Shown: positions 34,200-47,100, numbered from the stretch's first letter. The stretch is 64,000 nucleotides of DNA from Dastarcus helophoroides (GCA_028583605.1 CM053337.1:26584162-26648161); one strand, 5' to 3'. Translations and numbers: made by a program. The notes: generated by a model from the letters alone, not told the origin.

Positions 34200-37100
34200 A
34201 TACTTTTGTCTTATGATCGCCATAATGGATTTTTTCATTTTCGAATTCAGCAAATTTTCTAAATAATTCGATATACCATATATGTGTCTAAAGTGAATCA
34301 CAGGCACTACCACACCAAAATATGTTTTATCAAATAGCAGGAGTTGTAAAACAAGAGGATACTTGTTGTCTGCGAGTGTGCGTAAATTCAGAAATATTAG
34401 ATTCCTTTCCAGTGGATTTAAGGCATGCGATCCATAAATGTTAAATTAAGCTTAAGGACCCATTTTTTATTTGAAACGAATCATAAAAGTAGAGCAACAT
34501 TCACAATGTGAGGTAAATTTGTAATGTGGCTTCCAAGCCAAATTAGATTAATATAGTCACTAATGTTTTCCTGCTTGGTACAAACGTTATATTTTACGAT
34601 TTCGTAAACCTGTCATGTTTTCCACGCAAATTCGGTTTTAAAATCGAATCGAACGCCGTGGCAGGTATCAACAGCGAACAACCAGTAGTTCATTTCTAAT
34701 TCAGGTAGATTATGTTGTTTGGCGTGAGGTGACGGTCGAACGAATGGCACGATTGTCGAATCACGTGGCTCTGCGGTGGCTGTCGCCTAATTGACGCCAT
34801 TCAGTGACGAGTTGCGATTAAGTTAATTGGATTGCACACAAAGAGCAGCACATCCGCCGCTATACCCGATTTCCAATAATCGTCCGCTACGTGCGAAGGC
34901 GAACGACACTTTTTCAATAATAATCCTGGGAGATTTAACCGTTCGCGTCAAACTCTAATTAAATACGTACGATTTCCTGCAGCCTCGGGCGATAAAATTC
35001 CCGTGTAGGTAAACGTTGAGCAATGCGGGGGCAAATTGATTAAAATATTAGGGAAATCAAAGATCCAATTGATTTTGAAAATGCCCTGATAAATGTACGG
35101 GGAAATGATTTAAAAGAGCAAGGATTACATGAACAATTCTCCAACCACAATAAATCCAGACAATTTAATTTTTCTACGATATACGTTATATCCTCCTGGG
35201 TTATTTTGTTTCGCTAACGAAGCTTTTTCCTCTTATTTTTGTTTTCTTTAGTGACATATACCTTCCTGTTGACTGTTGCATTTATACTCTGCCACAGGAG
35301 AGTGAGTTCCCTTATGAATTGCCGGAAAAAGAAAATCTTCCTTATAAAACGTTACCATTTAGGTAAAATTAATCTCCGGGTAGCGTGACTTTAAAAATAA
35401 CTAAATGAGGATTTAGCATAACAACCCAATTCAAAATTGGGCGCTTGTATTGTTCAAACGACTATACGAAACTTACAATAGGTTTTTAATACTACATTGA
35501 AAGGGATAGCTTATTGGTTTATTTTAAACAGAAGGGTACCTACAAATCTATGTCACAAATGAATTAGTTTTCAAAATACAGGATCAGTACAGTGTCGTAT
35601 GTCCAATGTAATCATTTAGAGAAGAAAAATTTATTTGTTTTTAGCTGATGAAGTTTCTAATTACATCATTTTGATTCTTAGATTTTTGGGTGTAACATAA
35701 TTCTCTAGAAATCTATTGAATTATTTGGTCAAAATTTGGGTGATTCACTCAAATTCATTGAAAGGTTACCCCTTTTTATGATTTTTTCCCAATTGTTCCA
35801 CCATTTTGTTATGAATTTAAAAGTGTCTAAGGTGAACCTGTTTATTTATTAGATAGCGGGTGATTTGCTAAATGAGATAACAACTGAAAAAATTGTATTG
35901 AGGTTTGTCAAGCTATAAACAAAGTTAACAGGTCTACATTGTCTGATTACATTTAGAATTTGATTCGAACCACGTTGGATCCTTCATCCTACCTTAAATC
36001 TTTGTAATATATCAATTAACGAGATTATCGGGTCTTAGAATCCTTTCTCTTCCCTAGATATAAATTAGTAACCAAAAGAATAAAATCATATATCGCATAT
36101 TAGATCCAAGCACTCAATAAAAAGAAACCTACTCTAATAACAAAATGTAGCATCCAATATGAGGTTTCCAGGGATAGAGTTCACTTGGTCAGCCGAGCTC
36201 CATGTTCTGTAAACTTTTTAAATTGCCGTCTGGAAGAAATATGCAAAATGAAAAGAAAATATTTCTCCTACGCATATTCAAGAATACTTTCGGTTCAAAG
36301 TATATCATCCTCTTTTGCAGCAGCGAACTTATAACTTTCGTTTTGATAAAAGTTTTCCAGGTACGGAAACTTTTTATCGATATAAGAAAATGGCTTCCTG
36401 TGTGCTAGACGTTACATTTGTTAGCCATACGTCACAAAAGAATGGAAATATATAAAACGAGTGAGTTTAAAAATGAACAAACGAAACACATTAATAGTTG
36501 CTATGCGTTAATCACGCTCCAGTTCCCATGTTCAGTGTTATAATACACCAATTAGTTACTGAAGTAACTGATATTTGATAGTATTTGTCATAGTTGGTTT
36601 TTTTTTGATTCATCAGTTTTTCTGTTGCCGTTCGCTGCATGCAGCCAAAGGGGGACCAGTTGACGGTATTCATAAAAGCAGTCACGTTTTAAGTTCGTGA
36701 TACGTGCCTCCAACAGATGCTTTCCTACAATTACAACGTATAACAACTGTTTGTGGACCACATTCAGTAGCAGTTTTCTGCAGAGCCATTGCCTAGATGC
36801 GATTTATTACTTTGCACTTTGATTATGTTGTCATAAACATTGTAGGCTGCGGCTTGATGCTTTATTTCGCAATTTCGTCTTGTAAAAGAGTCAAAGGAAT
36901 GTGCCATGATACATGCGAGGTTTGAGTCACGTTATTTAGTTACAAAAATGAACGTTCACATTTATAATGTGCACATCCTTGTGAAAAATAATGGTCATAT
37001 TTCAGGAAAACTAACGATGCTGAAATATGTTTAAATTGTGAAGTGTCTACCTCACTCCTAAGTTAAACTAATTTGATAACATAAAAACCGCAAGAACTGA

Positions 37101-37530
37101 AGAAGGGAGGAAAATAAAGTTTTTGTTAAAAACATAAATACTACTGAAATACCTTAACTGCTTTAAAAAACTATATACAGTATAATAAAGTTTACATGAC
37201 TGCTCTAGTCAATGTGTAAAGAACAAGATTATTATTAGACATCCGTAAGCACCAATAATAAATGATTAACGTGGACATTGTTTCGCGATTTGATAACTTA
37301 ATAGAGGAGCTTATCACATTATGACCACTCGCCTTCGCAACCAACGTGTCAAGTCGCATCAGTCTATTTTTAGAGAATACTACGTCCTAATATAATATGG
37401 AATATCAATTTAACGTATACCTAAAGCTAGGATTCGGAACCGCACCTATTTAATAACAATATTCGACAGCAGCCGGAAATGGTGATTTCGGAATATGGAC
37501 GGTAATTTGAATATTTATAAAAATAAAGTA
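34200..37530. other. unique sequence including a GC-richer island
   Basis: No coding frame is supported; 36202-36408 has no recognisable motif. From about 34640 to 35040 the DNA is non-repetitive and clearly less AT-rich than its surroundings, with several TAAT-core words (see 34640-35040). The rest to 37530 is AT-rich, with no repeats noticed. Confidence 0.5.
34640..35040. promoter_or_regulatory. candidate cis-regulatory island
   Basis: This block differs from its surroundings in composition and lacks lattice or transposon sequence. It contains several homeodomain-type cores: CCTAATTGACG near 34787, GTTAATTGGATT near 34822, CCAATAATCG near 34874, and CTAATTAAAT near 34955. Clusters of such sites in a GC-richer island are typical of developmental enhancers, but no gene is seen nearby, so this is an inference only. 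Confidence 0.25.
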
Positions 37531-38085
37531 CGGTAGAACTCAGATAATCCGACCATGACAGGACTAAGAAGTAGGTCACATCGCCAAATAGTCTGATCAT
37601 GCGAAGGATAAAAAATTAAGACAAATTTAGTAAAAACATATTCCCCAAATTTCGTATTACATATTATACCTAATATAATACATTTTATGTCGTCAAACCA
37701 TATGTATGTAATATTCTTGATATAAACATTAAAAGAAAGCTAAAGTTTTTTCCGACTTTTGCGACCCACTCGATATTTTAAATGTATCAAAAGGTAAGAA
37801 GTAGAGATGTCGTTCAACATGCTTCAAGTGGCGTTAAAATAACACAAAAAACTGATTCAATGAAACAAGAAAAATTTGGAAAACAAATTTGCACTTAATT
37901 TTCTTTTTTAGTATCCTGCTTGCCTCTAGCTGCAGAGGAGAAGGGTAAGTTCATATAAGAGGTTTAAAATAGGCGCCACATGATTTGTAGTAAGAAACTG
38001 TTATAAATCATATGGGCAAGCCATGAAATCCGAAACAAGTACAAAGTGATTCACTCTAGACAAGGTTGAATACAATTAAATGCAT

Positions 38086-38087
<2 letters not shown>

Positions 38088-38153
<66 letters not shown>
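38088..38153. repeat. (TA)n microsatellite
   Basis: About 65 bases of uninterrupted TA repeats. Confidence 0.95.
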
Positions 38154-38155
<2 letters not shown>

Positions 38156-38261
38156 TTATTGGATTTAAAAGTTACTGTGAATATCAATATGCAATATTAG
38201 TATACAAAAATATGTAAATAACGGGGGTCATCTGTAATGTGAAAAGTTAGGGATATTCAAG

Positions 38262-39131
38262 AGGTACCCCGACTTTTTATCCGACGACCGGAAATCTGTG
38301 ACAAAAAATCCGCGACAAAATACCCACCAGACAAAATACCCGCAAGCAAAATATCCAACGGACAAAATATCCGCAGACAAAATATCCAACGGACAAAATC
38401 TCCATGAATAAAATATTTACTAAAAATTATCTAATAACATAAAATGGTAACACGGCATGTTCCAATCAACAATACAAACTTATCAGATAAACTCTAAGTG
38501 AACTAATTTCAGGTATGAAAAAAATTCATTTATTTCTTAAAATGTAAATATATGGAACAAAATCCATTATTTTCTGCCTTTCGTGGAATTATTGCATTAT
38601 TAGATTATCTTTTGCCACAAGTTACTTGGAGAAAACGATATTAACTCAACTTTTAGAAAAAATGCAAACTCTAGTGTTTACCTGTACGGTACAGCTAAAT
38701 AATAAACATATGTACATAAATGGCGACTTTATTTAAGGAGCTACAAAATAAATGTAAATACAAAAGCTAAACAATTTTTTATGTATTATCTTTTAGACAT
38801 ATCAAAAAAAATTAGTGTCCTTTGCAAAGTCAAAAGTATAAAAAAGTCTGAAATGAAAGATATTTTCTCTTTTCAAAAATATATCATTGTTCATGTTTGA
38901 CGATAGTTTAGGAGATCGATCAAAAGAAATTAACACATCTTATTTATAAACCGGATATTTTGCCTGTCAGTTAGTTATTCTGACATCGGAAAATTTATCG
39001 ATTGGATATTTTGTTGCCAGCGGATATTTTGTCTGCAGGTATTTTGTCTGTTGAATATTTTGTCTGTGGATATTATTTCGGGGATATTTTGTCGCGGATA
39101 TTTTGTCATCTGTCTAAAAGTCGTGCTACCT
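38262..39131. mobile_element. DNA transposon with iterated GACAAAATATCC ends and 6-bp TSD
   Basis: TTCAAG flanks both ends (38256-38261 and 39132-39137). The terminal words AGGTACCCCGACTTTT and AAAAGTCGTGCTACCT are inverted and imperfect. Next to each end lies an array of short units of the type GACAAAATATCCGC: about seven on the left (38300-38410), and about nine inverted on the right (38950-39110). The interior (38420-38940) is AT-rich without a transposase. Terminal arrays of short repeats probably serve as transposase binding sites. The superfamily is not assigned. Confidence 0.8.
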
Positions 39132-39323
39132 TTCAAGAAAGTAGAGAGAAAATTGCTGGCTAGCTTTCAAATATTCAAAGCAAAGTAACGACAACGATAA
39201 CTATTTCTCTATAAATGTAGATATGAATTGACGTCGCTTGAGCTCAGGCGCATGGCGCATACGCTTTACAGAGAAAAGAGGTTATATGGAAGCAATCCGC
39301 ATATACCGCAGCCCCTAACTTAA

Positions 39324-40363
39324 GGTAGGCATCCATTTGAGAGTAACTTGCCCGAGTCTCTGGCGATACTATTAGAAAATGAGTTGCTATTTAAGAGACG
39401 ATTTTTGAAAGTTTAACTCTCGGAAGGTACGGGAAACTCTCTGAGGAGGCTCTAGTGGAAAGACACTCTCCAAAGCGTATCCGCTATTAGCGATCAGTTT
39501 CTGCGAGTTCCCGTATAATCCTGGTTGTGGCAAAAGGCAAAAGTAAAAATGATCAAAAAATGAATAGTGAAAAACGGCAAGCGGTTATTATTGCTTTTGC
39601 TTTGTTAAAAAAGCCAAGAAAACATAGCTGTTAGGTAAAGCTATGGATTTAATAAAGGGCAAAATTTGGGGCATGCTCTATATTGACAAGTAAACTAAAA
39701 ATTGAAAATGCATAGCAATTTCGAAATTTTATATGAATGAGTGCAGTTCAACTTCAATATATCATTGATTCAATCGGGTCATAAGTAGGCAAATTGGACA
39801 CACAAAAAATATGCGATTTCTGTTCATGATCGGATAATAGAAACATTGCGTTTTCTAGCATCAGGAAAGCATACATTATCATACTAGCAATAAGTAGAAA
39901 AAAAGACGTTATTAATAAAACTTATTTCAAGTGACTCGTACTCCAGTTTGCAGTACGTATCCCTAAAAGTAAATAATTTGGCTTCTTTTCTTTCTCAGCT
40001 TAAAATTTTAATTTTTTTAGTCCTATAACAAAGGATTTTCTTAATATTTATTGAGAAAATCCGTCGTTATGGGACTAGCATTTGCGGATTAAATTCAAAT
40101 TTCATTTTTCGACCATTCTTTTTTGCCGATCATTTTGAAAATACTTTTGCGAGAACTCGCAAAATTCGAAATGGGTTTGATTTTCGCAAGTAAGTCTCCG
40201 CTAGTGAAAAGAATTAGTATACACTTGACATGCTACTATCGACACAAAACTCTCTGATAGTGACACTGATACTCTCGAACATATGCTGGCAAACATGTGT
40301 CGACTTTCGAGAACCCTCTCGTGAGCTACTTCCGCTAGTTTTACTCTCAAATGGACACCTACC
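39324..40363. mobile_element. TIR element, about 1.04 kb
   Basis: The terminal inverted repeats are 23 bp long with two mismatches. They begin GGTAGGCATCCATTTGAGAG at 39324 and appear inverted at 40341-40363. Subterminal areas are rich in CTCTC and GAGTT words. An internal hairpin (40017-40080) has arms AGTCC(C/T)ATAAC and GGATTTTCT. No clear target duplication and no transposase were found. Confidence 0.6.
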
Positions 40364-41896
40364 ATTACGCTATTACTTCTTATAAAGAAAGTAAACTACA
40401 TATGCATGTAAACAGCGAACTTTCAATTAAATAAGGAAAAGCATATCCCAAAAGCAACATGACCTAAATAAGCAATAAACCTAAATCTAGAATTTCTTCA
40501 GAAACTAACAAAATCAACGAGTGGAAATACAATAATAAAAAAAAGGTATATTTGGACTTATGTGCTTCGCGATTCACCCTCCAGTCAGGAACATGAACCA
40601 ATCGGCCCACAATTCGGTCCTGGAGTATTAACTTATTCCCTTGTTTTGGGTCTATCGTCAGGAAAAGATGGGAGGATGCTGTCAGCGACGGCAGAGTCCA
40701 AGTGGGTCAAGTATCGATCTCACTATTAGCTGTAATATTGTAAAGGTACCAGAAGATGTACCAGAAAATAAAAACCCTAAGAATTCTAAAGTAAATTGGA
40801 ATAAATTTTGACAATTATAACAATAATATACTATCATATTATTTTGAAGTTATTGTTTTTTTTTGTTCGACGAGAGTGGAAATATCAAGTAATTTAAATT
40901 TCAGTGAAAACCCATCTTGAGAAAGTTACAGAAAAAGTCACCTAATCGATTAGCAATAATTCTTAACGAGGATGACTTCTCAGCTGGTCTTATTATTTTT
41001 TTTTAACGACTTACGCAGTTGGTCACGGAAACATCGCTAATCACAAAGCTTTGATCAGTCTGATCTGTTAACATAACTAATTACGCATCATATAATAAAA
41101 AAAAGAATATAATGGTAATAATTGAAACTAGGCACCTACCCTTTGAAAAGGGTTGTTGTTTCATTAAACTTTCACTACAGGTAGAAGGTCGTACCTCGTA
41201 CGATTGTTCCACAGAACTTGTCCTAAATCCTACTTACAGTTCGACTTTTGGAGCACTAAATCCAAAAATACTACCCGCAAAATTTAAGTTAGCTTCAAAA
41301 ATCTCAATTTGAGGGAACAAGAAATAATTTAAGGAAACGAGAACCAATTCCCATAAAAGATGATTTACAAAATTCAAAATTTATGTTGCCACACACAACA
41401 CGTTCTTCGGACATTACGTTTTCCACCGGTCTCCACCGCGCAGTTTCAATAGCCACAACAACCGGGAAGCTGATTTAGAGCGACATCATCCCACGAATTA
41501 ACACCGATCACAGAACGGACACCAAAAAAACATAATATCAATTTTTAAACGTAACATTTAGACACTTCAAAAGCATTTTTTGTTTACAAAGTTTACATAG
41601 AAAAAAATTCACAAGTTAGAGATTCAAAGGTGTTAGTTTTATTTAATAGCAAGATGAAGATACGAAGGATCGGACCATCCGGAATTCTACTGTATTTATT
41701 TTGAAACAAAAGTGTAAAATAAAGAATAAATGCTATTTCAAATATGATACAGGTTCCTATATTTCTCCTCGGAGTTGATGTAGGGCCCAGTGGCAGCTTG
41801 TGGTGAAAAAGGCAGGAGGTTCACACAAAAATTATTATTATTAGCACTTTTTACATCAGTTAGATTTATGTTGTAATACATTCATATGCAAATGTC

Positions 41897-42070
41897 GGGG
41901 GCATTTAGGAAAATGCGATTTTTAGCTAAAGGCCTAGGCAATTTGGCAAATGCCGGCAAATAACAAATTAATAAAATATTATGTCATTTGACTGGCTTAA
42001 ACCAGTCATGTGGCTAAACACACTATGTATCGGGCGAATAAGCAAAACATATGTTATTTTCCTATGTGAC
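41897..42070. repeat. long inverted repeat, left arm
   Basis: This arm pairs with 44860-45048 in inverted orientation. Shared words include TTTTTAGCTAAA, GCCTAGGCAATTTGG, AAATATT and GCGAATAAG. The similarity is imperfect but continues over about 170 bp, suggesting the ends of a 3.1-kb element nested in 41788-45824. Confidence 0.7.
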
Positions 42071-43124
42071 TTAATATTTTACTCAAACGACGGATCAAAT
42101 GGCGGCTACAAAAGAAGAAGATATAAAATGCGACTAGGGTCAAAAGAAAGGTGCTGAAAAAATGTTAGAAACATTCCTCTCTGGTAACGTGCTTACCAAA
42201 GGTTAAATCCTGGACCACTATATTACAAAAATAGTTTGACGGAAGTTTGGATATTAAAAAAATACCATGCAAAAAAATTGCCTCATTGCTCATTGCAACT
42301 CTAAAAAATTGGTTACTATGAAATGCCTTTGAAATTTAATCTGGAGTAAATTTTTTTACCTAAATTCTCCATATATATACTAAATTTAAAAAACAGGGTT
42401 ATATTCAATCTCTGCACAAATCATTCACAAAAAATGTTGCTGTAAAAGTTATGACCAATTACGCAGTTCTAAATGTCACAATTTATGATCTTGTTCAAAT
42501 AGGTAAATTTATATATTTTTGTGGTTTATTTTGTTAGCAGATACTTGCATTGACGCAACAGTAAGGTCAATGGATAGCCATTTACTCCGTTCACATAGGT
42601 GAATGGAATAAAAAAAGGTATCAAAAATTCCTTGAAACTTTTTGTAATATAATGAGTAAACCCAAACGAGGTTTTTAACTAACATGTTATAACTAACTTA
42701 TTCTTAACCTCAGCCACCACTACTAAATGCTTTTAAACGGCAACTCTCTACTTCTAGTGCCTATCTCAAAGTCCTTAAAAAAATGCTTTCCAATGGTACA
42801 CCTTATAGAGCTAAAAGTAGTTTTCAATGTAATAAAAAATATCTACAAAATTTATCAAAGAATTGTATTGGTTGTTAGTTCAAAAGATATTGAAAATAAA
42901 GATGATAATTATCGTTTTGCATACAATAATAATGCCTGTGTTCATACTTTTGACGATACACTTGAAGTATTTCTCTGAATAAGGTAACGCGGCAACTTTG
43001 GAATATGTTTTCTTGCAATCTGCAGTTACGCTATTAGCTTGTTACTCTTTAAAAATAAAAAAAGAACAGATTCTAACTGATCCCATAGAAATAAATTGAG
43101 TGACGGTAAGTCCGTCAATTAAAG

Positions 43125-43520
43125 TCCACCAAACATTGGACAACGGCCAAGCAGTACTGGCCAAATGCAGGATTGCCAGCACTGGCAAACCTGTAATGGT
43201 TCATTACCGATTGAATGCAGGATTGCCAATGCCGGCAAAAGCTAGCGAATCTGTAATGAGTTATTACTGGTTAAATACATGATTGCCACTATTGGCAAAA
43301 GCTGGTGAACCTGTAATTTTACATTACTGATTGAATGCAGGATTGTCAGTATCGGCAAAAGCTGGCTAACCTGTAATGGTTCGTACTGATTGAATGCAGG
43401 ATTGTCAGTACTGGAAAATTTCTAATGGTTCATTACCGGTTGAATGCAGGATTACCAGCATTGCCAAAAGCTGGTAAACCTGTAATGCTTCATTAATGGT
43501 TAAATACAGAATTGTTATTG
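43125..43520. repeat. 60-bp tandem repeat array, about 6-7 copies
   Basis: Units begin TGAATGCAGGATTGCCAG and continue through GGCAAAAGCTGG, ACCTGTAATGG and TTCATTAC. The unit start points are near 43167, 43217, 43277, 43337, 43396, 43446 and 43505, so spacing is 59-60 bp with two 50-bp deletion variants. Each unit contains a palindrome of the type GCCAGTACTGGC. Related GCCAG/CTGGC words recur at 44320-44440. Confidence 0.85.
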
Positions 43521-44859
43521 TTATTTAGTATTAGTGGTGGTTCTAATACTAATGTAAATATTAATATTAAATAAATATAATAAAATATTCATGAATTAGG
43601 TTGACTGCACTTTTTGCCCTAGGGATTAAAAGACCCACTTTACTCCCTCTTTTAAGAGAGTAAAATCGCTTATTATATAAGGTACTTTTCATATATTTTA
43701 AACTGCCAACGATCTCGTAATAGTGGTAAATCAATACTTAATTTAATTTCACAATCGTAATGAGGGGTAAAACCCATTAGGAATTCATACTGAAAAAAGA
43801 GATGCAGAGACTATTTCAACAATGACAAGCAAGTAAGTAAACCTATAAATTATTAGATTTTCGGCATATTTTGATTAACATTTTTAATACTTTAATATTT
43901 TTTTCAGTAATTTTTATACCATATCCAACCAACCGAATCTGCATCTCTTGTCGTTTTCGAGATGCCCATACTAGCCTTCATAATCTTGGACACGGTGTAT
44001 ACCTAAATGAATTTATTTGCACGATAGCTATAAGTGTTTTAATTAGTATATTGTAAATTATATTTTATAATTGAACTATAATATATGTTTAAATAGGTTC
44101 ACCACTGCGTGTGATTTCCAAAATAGCAACCTTTCAGAGTAACAATACTGACCGCCGATGCTCAGAATTTAATGCCATGAATTTTCTTATTGATTGTTGT
44201 TCAGGCGGTATTTAATCGGCGCTAAAAACCTTTATCACCACACAGCTGATTGAAAAGCGCTCATACGTCACTAACTTTCTAATGCACACTGAGTGTTGCT
44301 AGCTAGTACTTATTCAGTGCTGGCAAAACTGCGCTGAACTGGTACTGGCATGATTCTTTTTTGTGCGTTGAGCCTGTACAGGTTGCCAGCGCTGAGCCAG
44401 TACCACTGTGCCGCTAGTCAGTGCAGAGTCAATGCTGGACCATTGTAGAAATGTTTGCTGGGGGTAACCATTTAAAAGAACATTGTCTTCTAATCCACTG
44501 CAATCCACAAGTACAGGGTTGCTATTTAAGATTACTTTGTTGTGGTGGCTGGAGGTGAGAGAGTAAGTTAAAAAGGCTTAGTTAGTTTAATACATCGTTT
44601 GGGCTCTCGTCCATGTTACAGGAACACTTTCAACGGATTTTTGATGTTTTTCTGTCTCCTTGAATATTTTATTACTGGATTTGGTAAATTTTTTGTTTTC
44701 TTTTTAGAGATTATTCTTCCAATAAATCTCTTTTATAATTTACATAGTTACAATTCCTATTTATTTCCAAGATAGCAACTGTCTATAGCGCAAGTGCATG
44801 TATATCCGATGTTTTCCAAACAGATCCGTGGTTTAAATAAATGAGTAATTTATATCAAT

Positions 44860-45048
44860 TATATAGAAAAATAATATTTGTTTTACTTATTCGCCTGAAG
44901 GGTAGTGTCTTTTAGGTAAACAACTAATTTCTCCCAGTCAAATGGCAAAATATTTTATAATTTCTTTATTTGGCGGCGTTTACCAAATTGCCTAGGCTTT
45001 TAGCTAAAAACCGCTTTATTGTAAATGGCTGCGACAAAGAAACTAAAT
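44860..45048. repeat. long inverted repeat, right arm
   Basis: Inverted partner of 41897-42070; see there. Confidence 0.7.
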
Positions 45049-45849
45049 AGCAGTATATTTTTTCCCACAGTCGAATAACCAGGTAAATTTTATTGGAAAT
45101 GTCCACATTATAACAATAACACAATAACAAGGGTAAAAGAAAATCAAATTTGATAAGGCAAAACCAGGCGCAATAATAATACACTGAATTTCAATTGCTG
45201 AATTTTTATCGCTAATATAATACATTAGGCGGCAAGCTCGGTGAATTGGCACTAAGCGAGTGTGCCGAATACGAGAGAAACATGCGCCTGCTTAAAAATC
45301 ATACTACTCAGAGAAGGAATTCGGCCGATGTAACATAATCAAAGTACTTTCACATTGCTTTGCAGGAGCAAAGCTCACAGCGTACATCGATATAGCGCTG
45401 ACATTGATATTATCCAAGTAAGGGCAGATAATATAACTTATTGACTGTATATACAATCAATCTATATTGTTTTGTAGATTTATCGTACGTGTTTGTATTG
45501 AAGCAGTGCTAACAGAGACTCTTTTTTCTATAGAACTTTCAAGTTATGGAACTTGTTACCGAAAGGAATTTTCCCCAAAAATTACAACCTATCCTTGTCT
45601 AAGAAGGCGGTTCATCGCCATCTATCTTTGTTTCCGCAACCTATTCGCTGTGCTTTGAAAGCATAATGGGGTTACTCTTTGCGAGTGGATTAAACTTAAA
45701 AAAAAATAGTGAATCCGTAGCTATGAAAAAGTAAAAATATTCTTTTTTTTTGCACTTTTTTTGCATATTAATATGGTCAGGGCAGGAGGGCACGTGCTCT
45801 TGTGCTTCTACGGACATGCCGCTGCTAGGGCCTCATTAGACACAGCATT

Positions 45850-46809
45850 ATTTTGAATCTACTGTCTCTTGCTAAACCTGTGTTTATTGTTGTTTTCGTG
45901 ACTTCACACATCACCATATTTTTTCATATTAAACGAGAGTCATGAAGTGACATAAGCAATATGACATTAACGCTAGGCAATTATATCATAGTTTAAGACA
46001 TTCAAACTATTAAAAACTGTTCTGTTTACATATTTGTTTTCAGATTCGATTGGCTTTTCAATACGAACATTTGTACAGTCAACGATGCAAAAGGAAATTT
46101 GGCAAACCATGACTATTTGGTCTGTTATTAAAAGGCGAATTTATTGATGAGCTGTTTTTTTTACACAACATACTCGTGAATATTCTGGATACCATAGCTT
46201 GAGTGCACCGTAATTAATTATTTAGAAATTTCACTTTGAAATCCAGGGTTTGCACAATATGCAATAATGCAAGAATATTTTAATATTTTGCCTACGAAAC
46301 AAGCTGCTCACTAGTTGCTTGATTATCTACCAGAATGTAATTTACTACCATACAAAATAGCCCCCATTCAATCTAAATATAGATTTTTTAAATCGGATTG
46401 GCGAGGTACATTTAGTTGTTGATCTATTGCAGGATCTGTTCTTTTTTTTTGATCATGAAAGATTTTTAGAGTGGAATACTTTATATATTGTACATTTTGT
46501 TTTTTGGTCCTTGAAAGTTATTTGAGATGCCCAATGAATTTGTCACAGAAAATCAGCAAGAAGGATAATCTGAATTTACTTTGATGAGTAGCTACTGCCC
46601 CCATTATGTACAACAAGCTAAAATGAGAAACATTTTTTTGGAAAATAAATACTATCAGACAATATATCGCCCACACTGTAACGCACTTAAGGACTTTCAG
46701 GGTAAAATTCTTTGCATACTGTATTTGGCCTTGATAAATGTTTCAAAAATCTAATTAATGTTTTACGTACTTTCGTCTGAGTAACACCATTACCGATATT
46801 TACTAGCTT
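45850..46809. other. mostly gene-free, with a Harbinger trace
   Basis: AT-rich DNA. The only recognisable coding signal is the minus-strand fragment 45965-46160. Confidence 0.45.
45965..46160 (-). pseudogene. PIF/Harbinger transposase fragment
   Basis: The minus frame reads VDCTNVRIEKPIESENKYVN then RTVFNSLNVLNY. This resembles the CVDCTHVRI...YVNRKG-HSLNV block around the first catalytic Asp of PIF/Harbinger transposases. Only this block is preserved, and no terminal repeats were found. Assignment rests on one motif. Confidence 0.55.
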
Positions 46810-46849
46810 TTGTGTCCGTGATTAATTTCACGTCCTTCTCCCTCTCCAA

Positions 46850-47100
46850 CCCTGTAACTGTTCAGAGGAGCATTATTTGCGACAGTGCCTTCGGTTGTGA
46901 CGGTAGAATGTTCCTGCGTGCTAAACTAACCATGGCTCCGGTGTCCACTGTTGCTTGTACATTCCTTCCATATACGCTGGCTTCCACTGCCAAACTTTCC
47001 ATGGTCCTTTTTATCTGTTTGATGAAAAGAGTTTTGGTGGATGGTTACCCAACACCGGCCAGTGAGTGCCCTTTCTCACCCTCTGATTTTAGTTTTCCTG
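46850..47100 (-). pseudogene. Gypsy aspartic protease fragment
   Basis: A minus-strand frame contains ATVDTGAMVSLARR near 46930, the DTGA active-site motif of retroviral-type proteases, preceded by VEASVYGRNVQ. A stop lies upstream near 47040 and the frame ends soon after, near 46860. This is the N-terminal half only. Confidence 0.75.

Larger units (their letters stand above)
37531..41692. mobile_element. possible pogo/Tigger-like element containing nested insertions
   Basis: The left end reads TA then CGGTAGAACTCAGATAATCC. The right end read inward is CAGTAGAATTCCGGATGGTC, then TA (41693-41694). Ends starting CAGTAGAA and holding ATAATCCG-type words are characteristic of pogo/Tigger elements, as is TA targeting. 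The 4.2-kb span includes two other TIR elements (38262-39131 and 39324-40363) and a TA microsatellite, which accounts for its size. No transposase is recognisable. The two ends could instead belong to different copies. Confidence 0.4.
41788..45824. mobile_element. possible large hAT-like element
   Basis: The left end begins CAGTGGCAGCTTGTGG. The right end read inward begins CAGCGGCATGTCCG. The flanks GTAGGGCC (41780-41787) and CTAGGGCC (45825-45832) match in 7 of 8. The right subterminal block GGGCACGTGCTCTTGTGCT resembles the same position of the hAT MITE at 57793-58812. The interior holds a long inverted repeat and a 60-bp tandem array. No hAT transposase could be read, so this may be a non-autonomous element or two element ends brought together. 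Confidence 0.45.

Noticed and set aside
43125..43520. Regular repeats with spacers, superficially CRISPR-like
   Set aside because: Units are contiguous tandem copies with no unique spacers, and the genome is eukaryotic.
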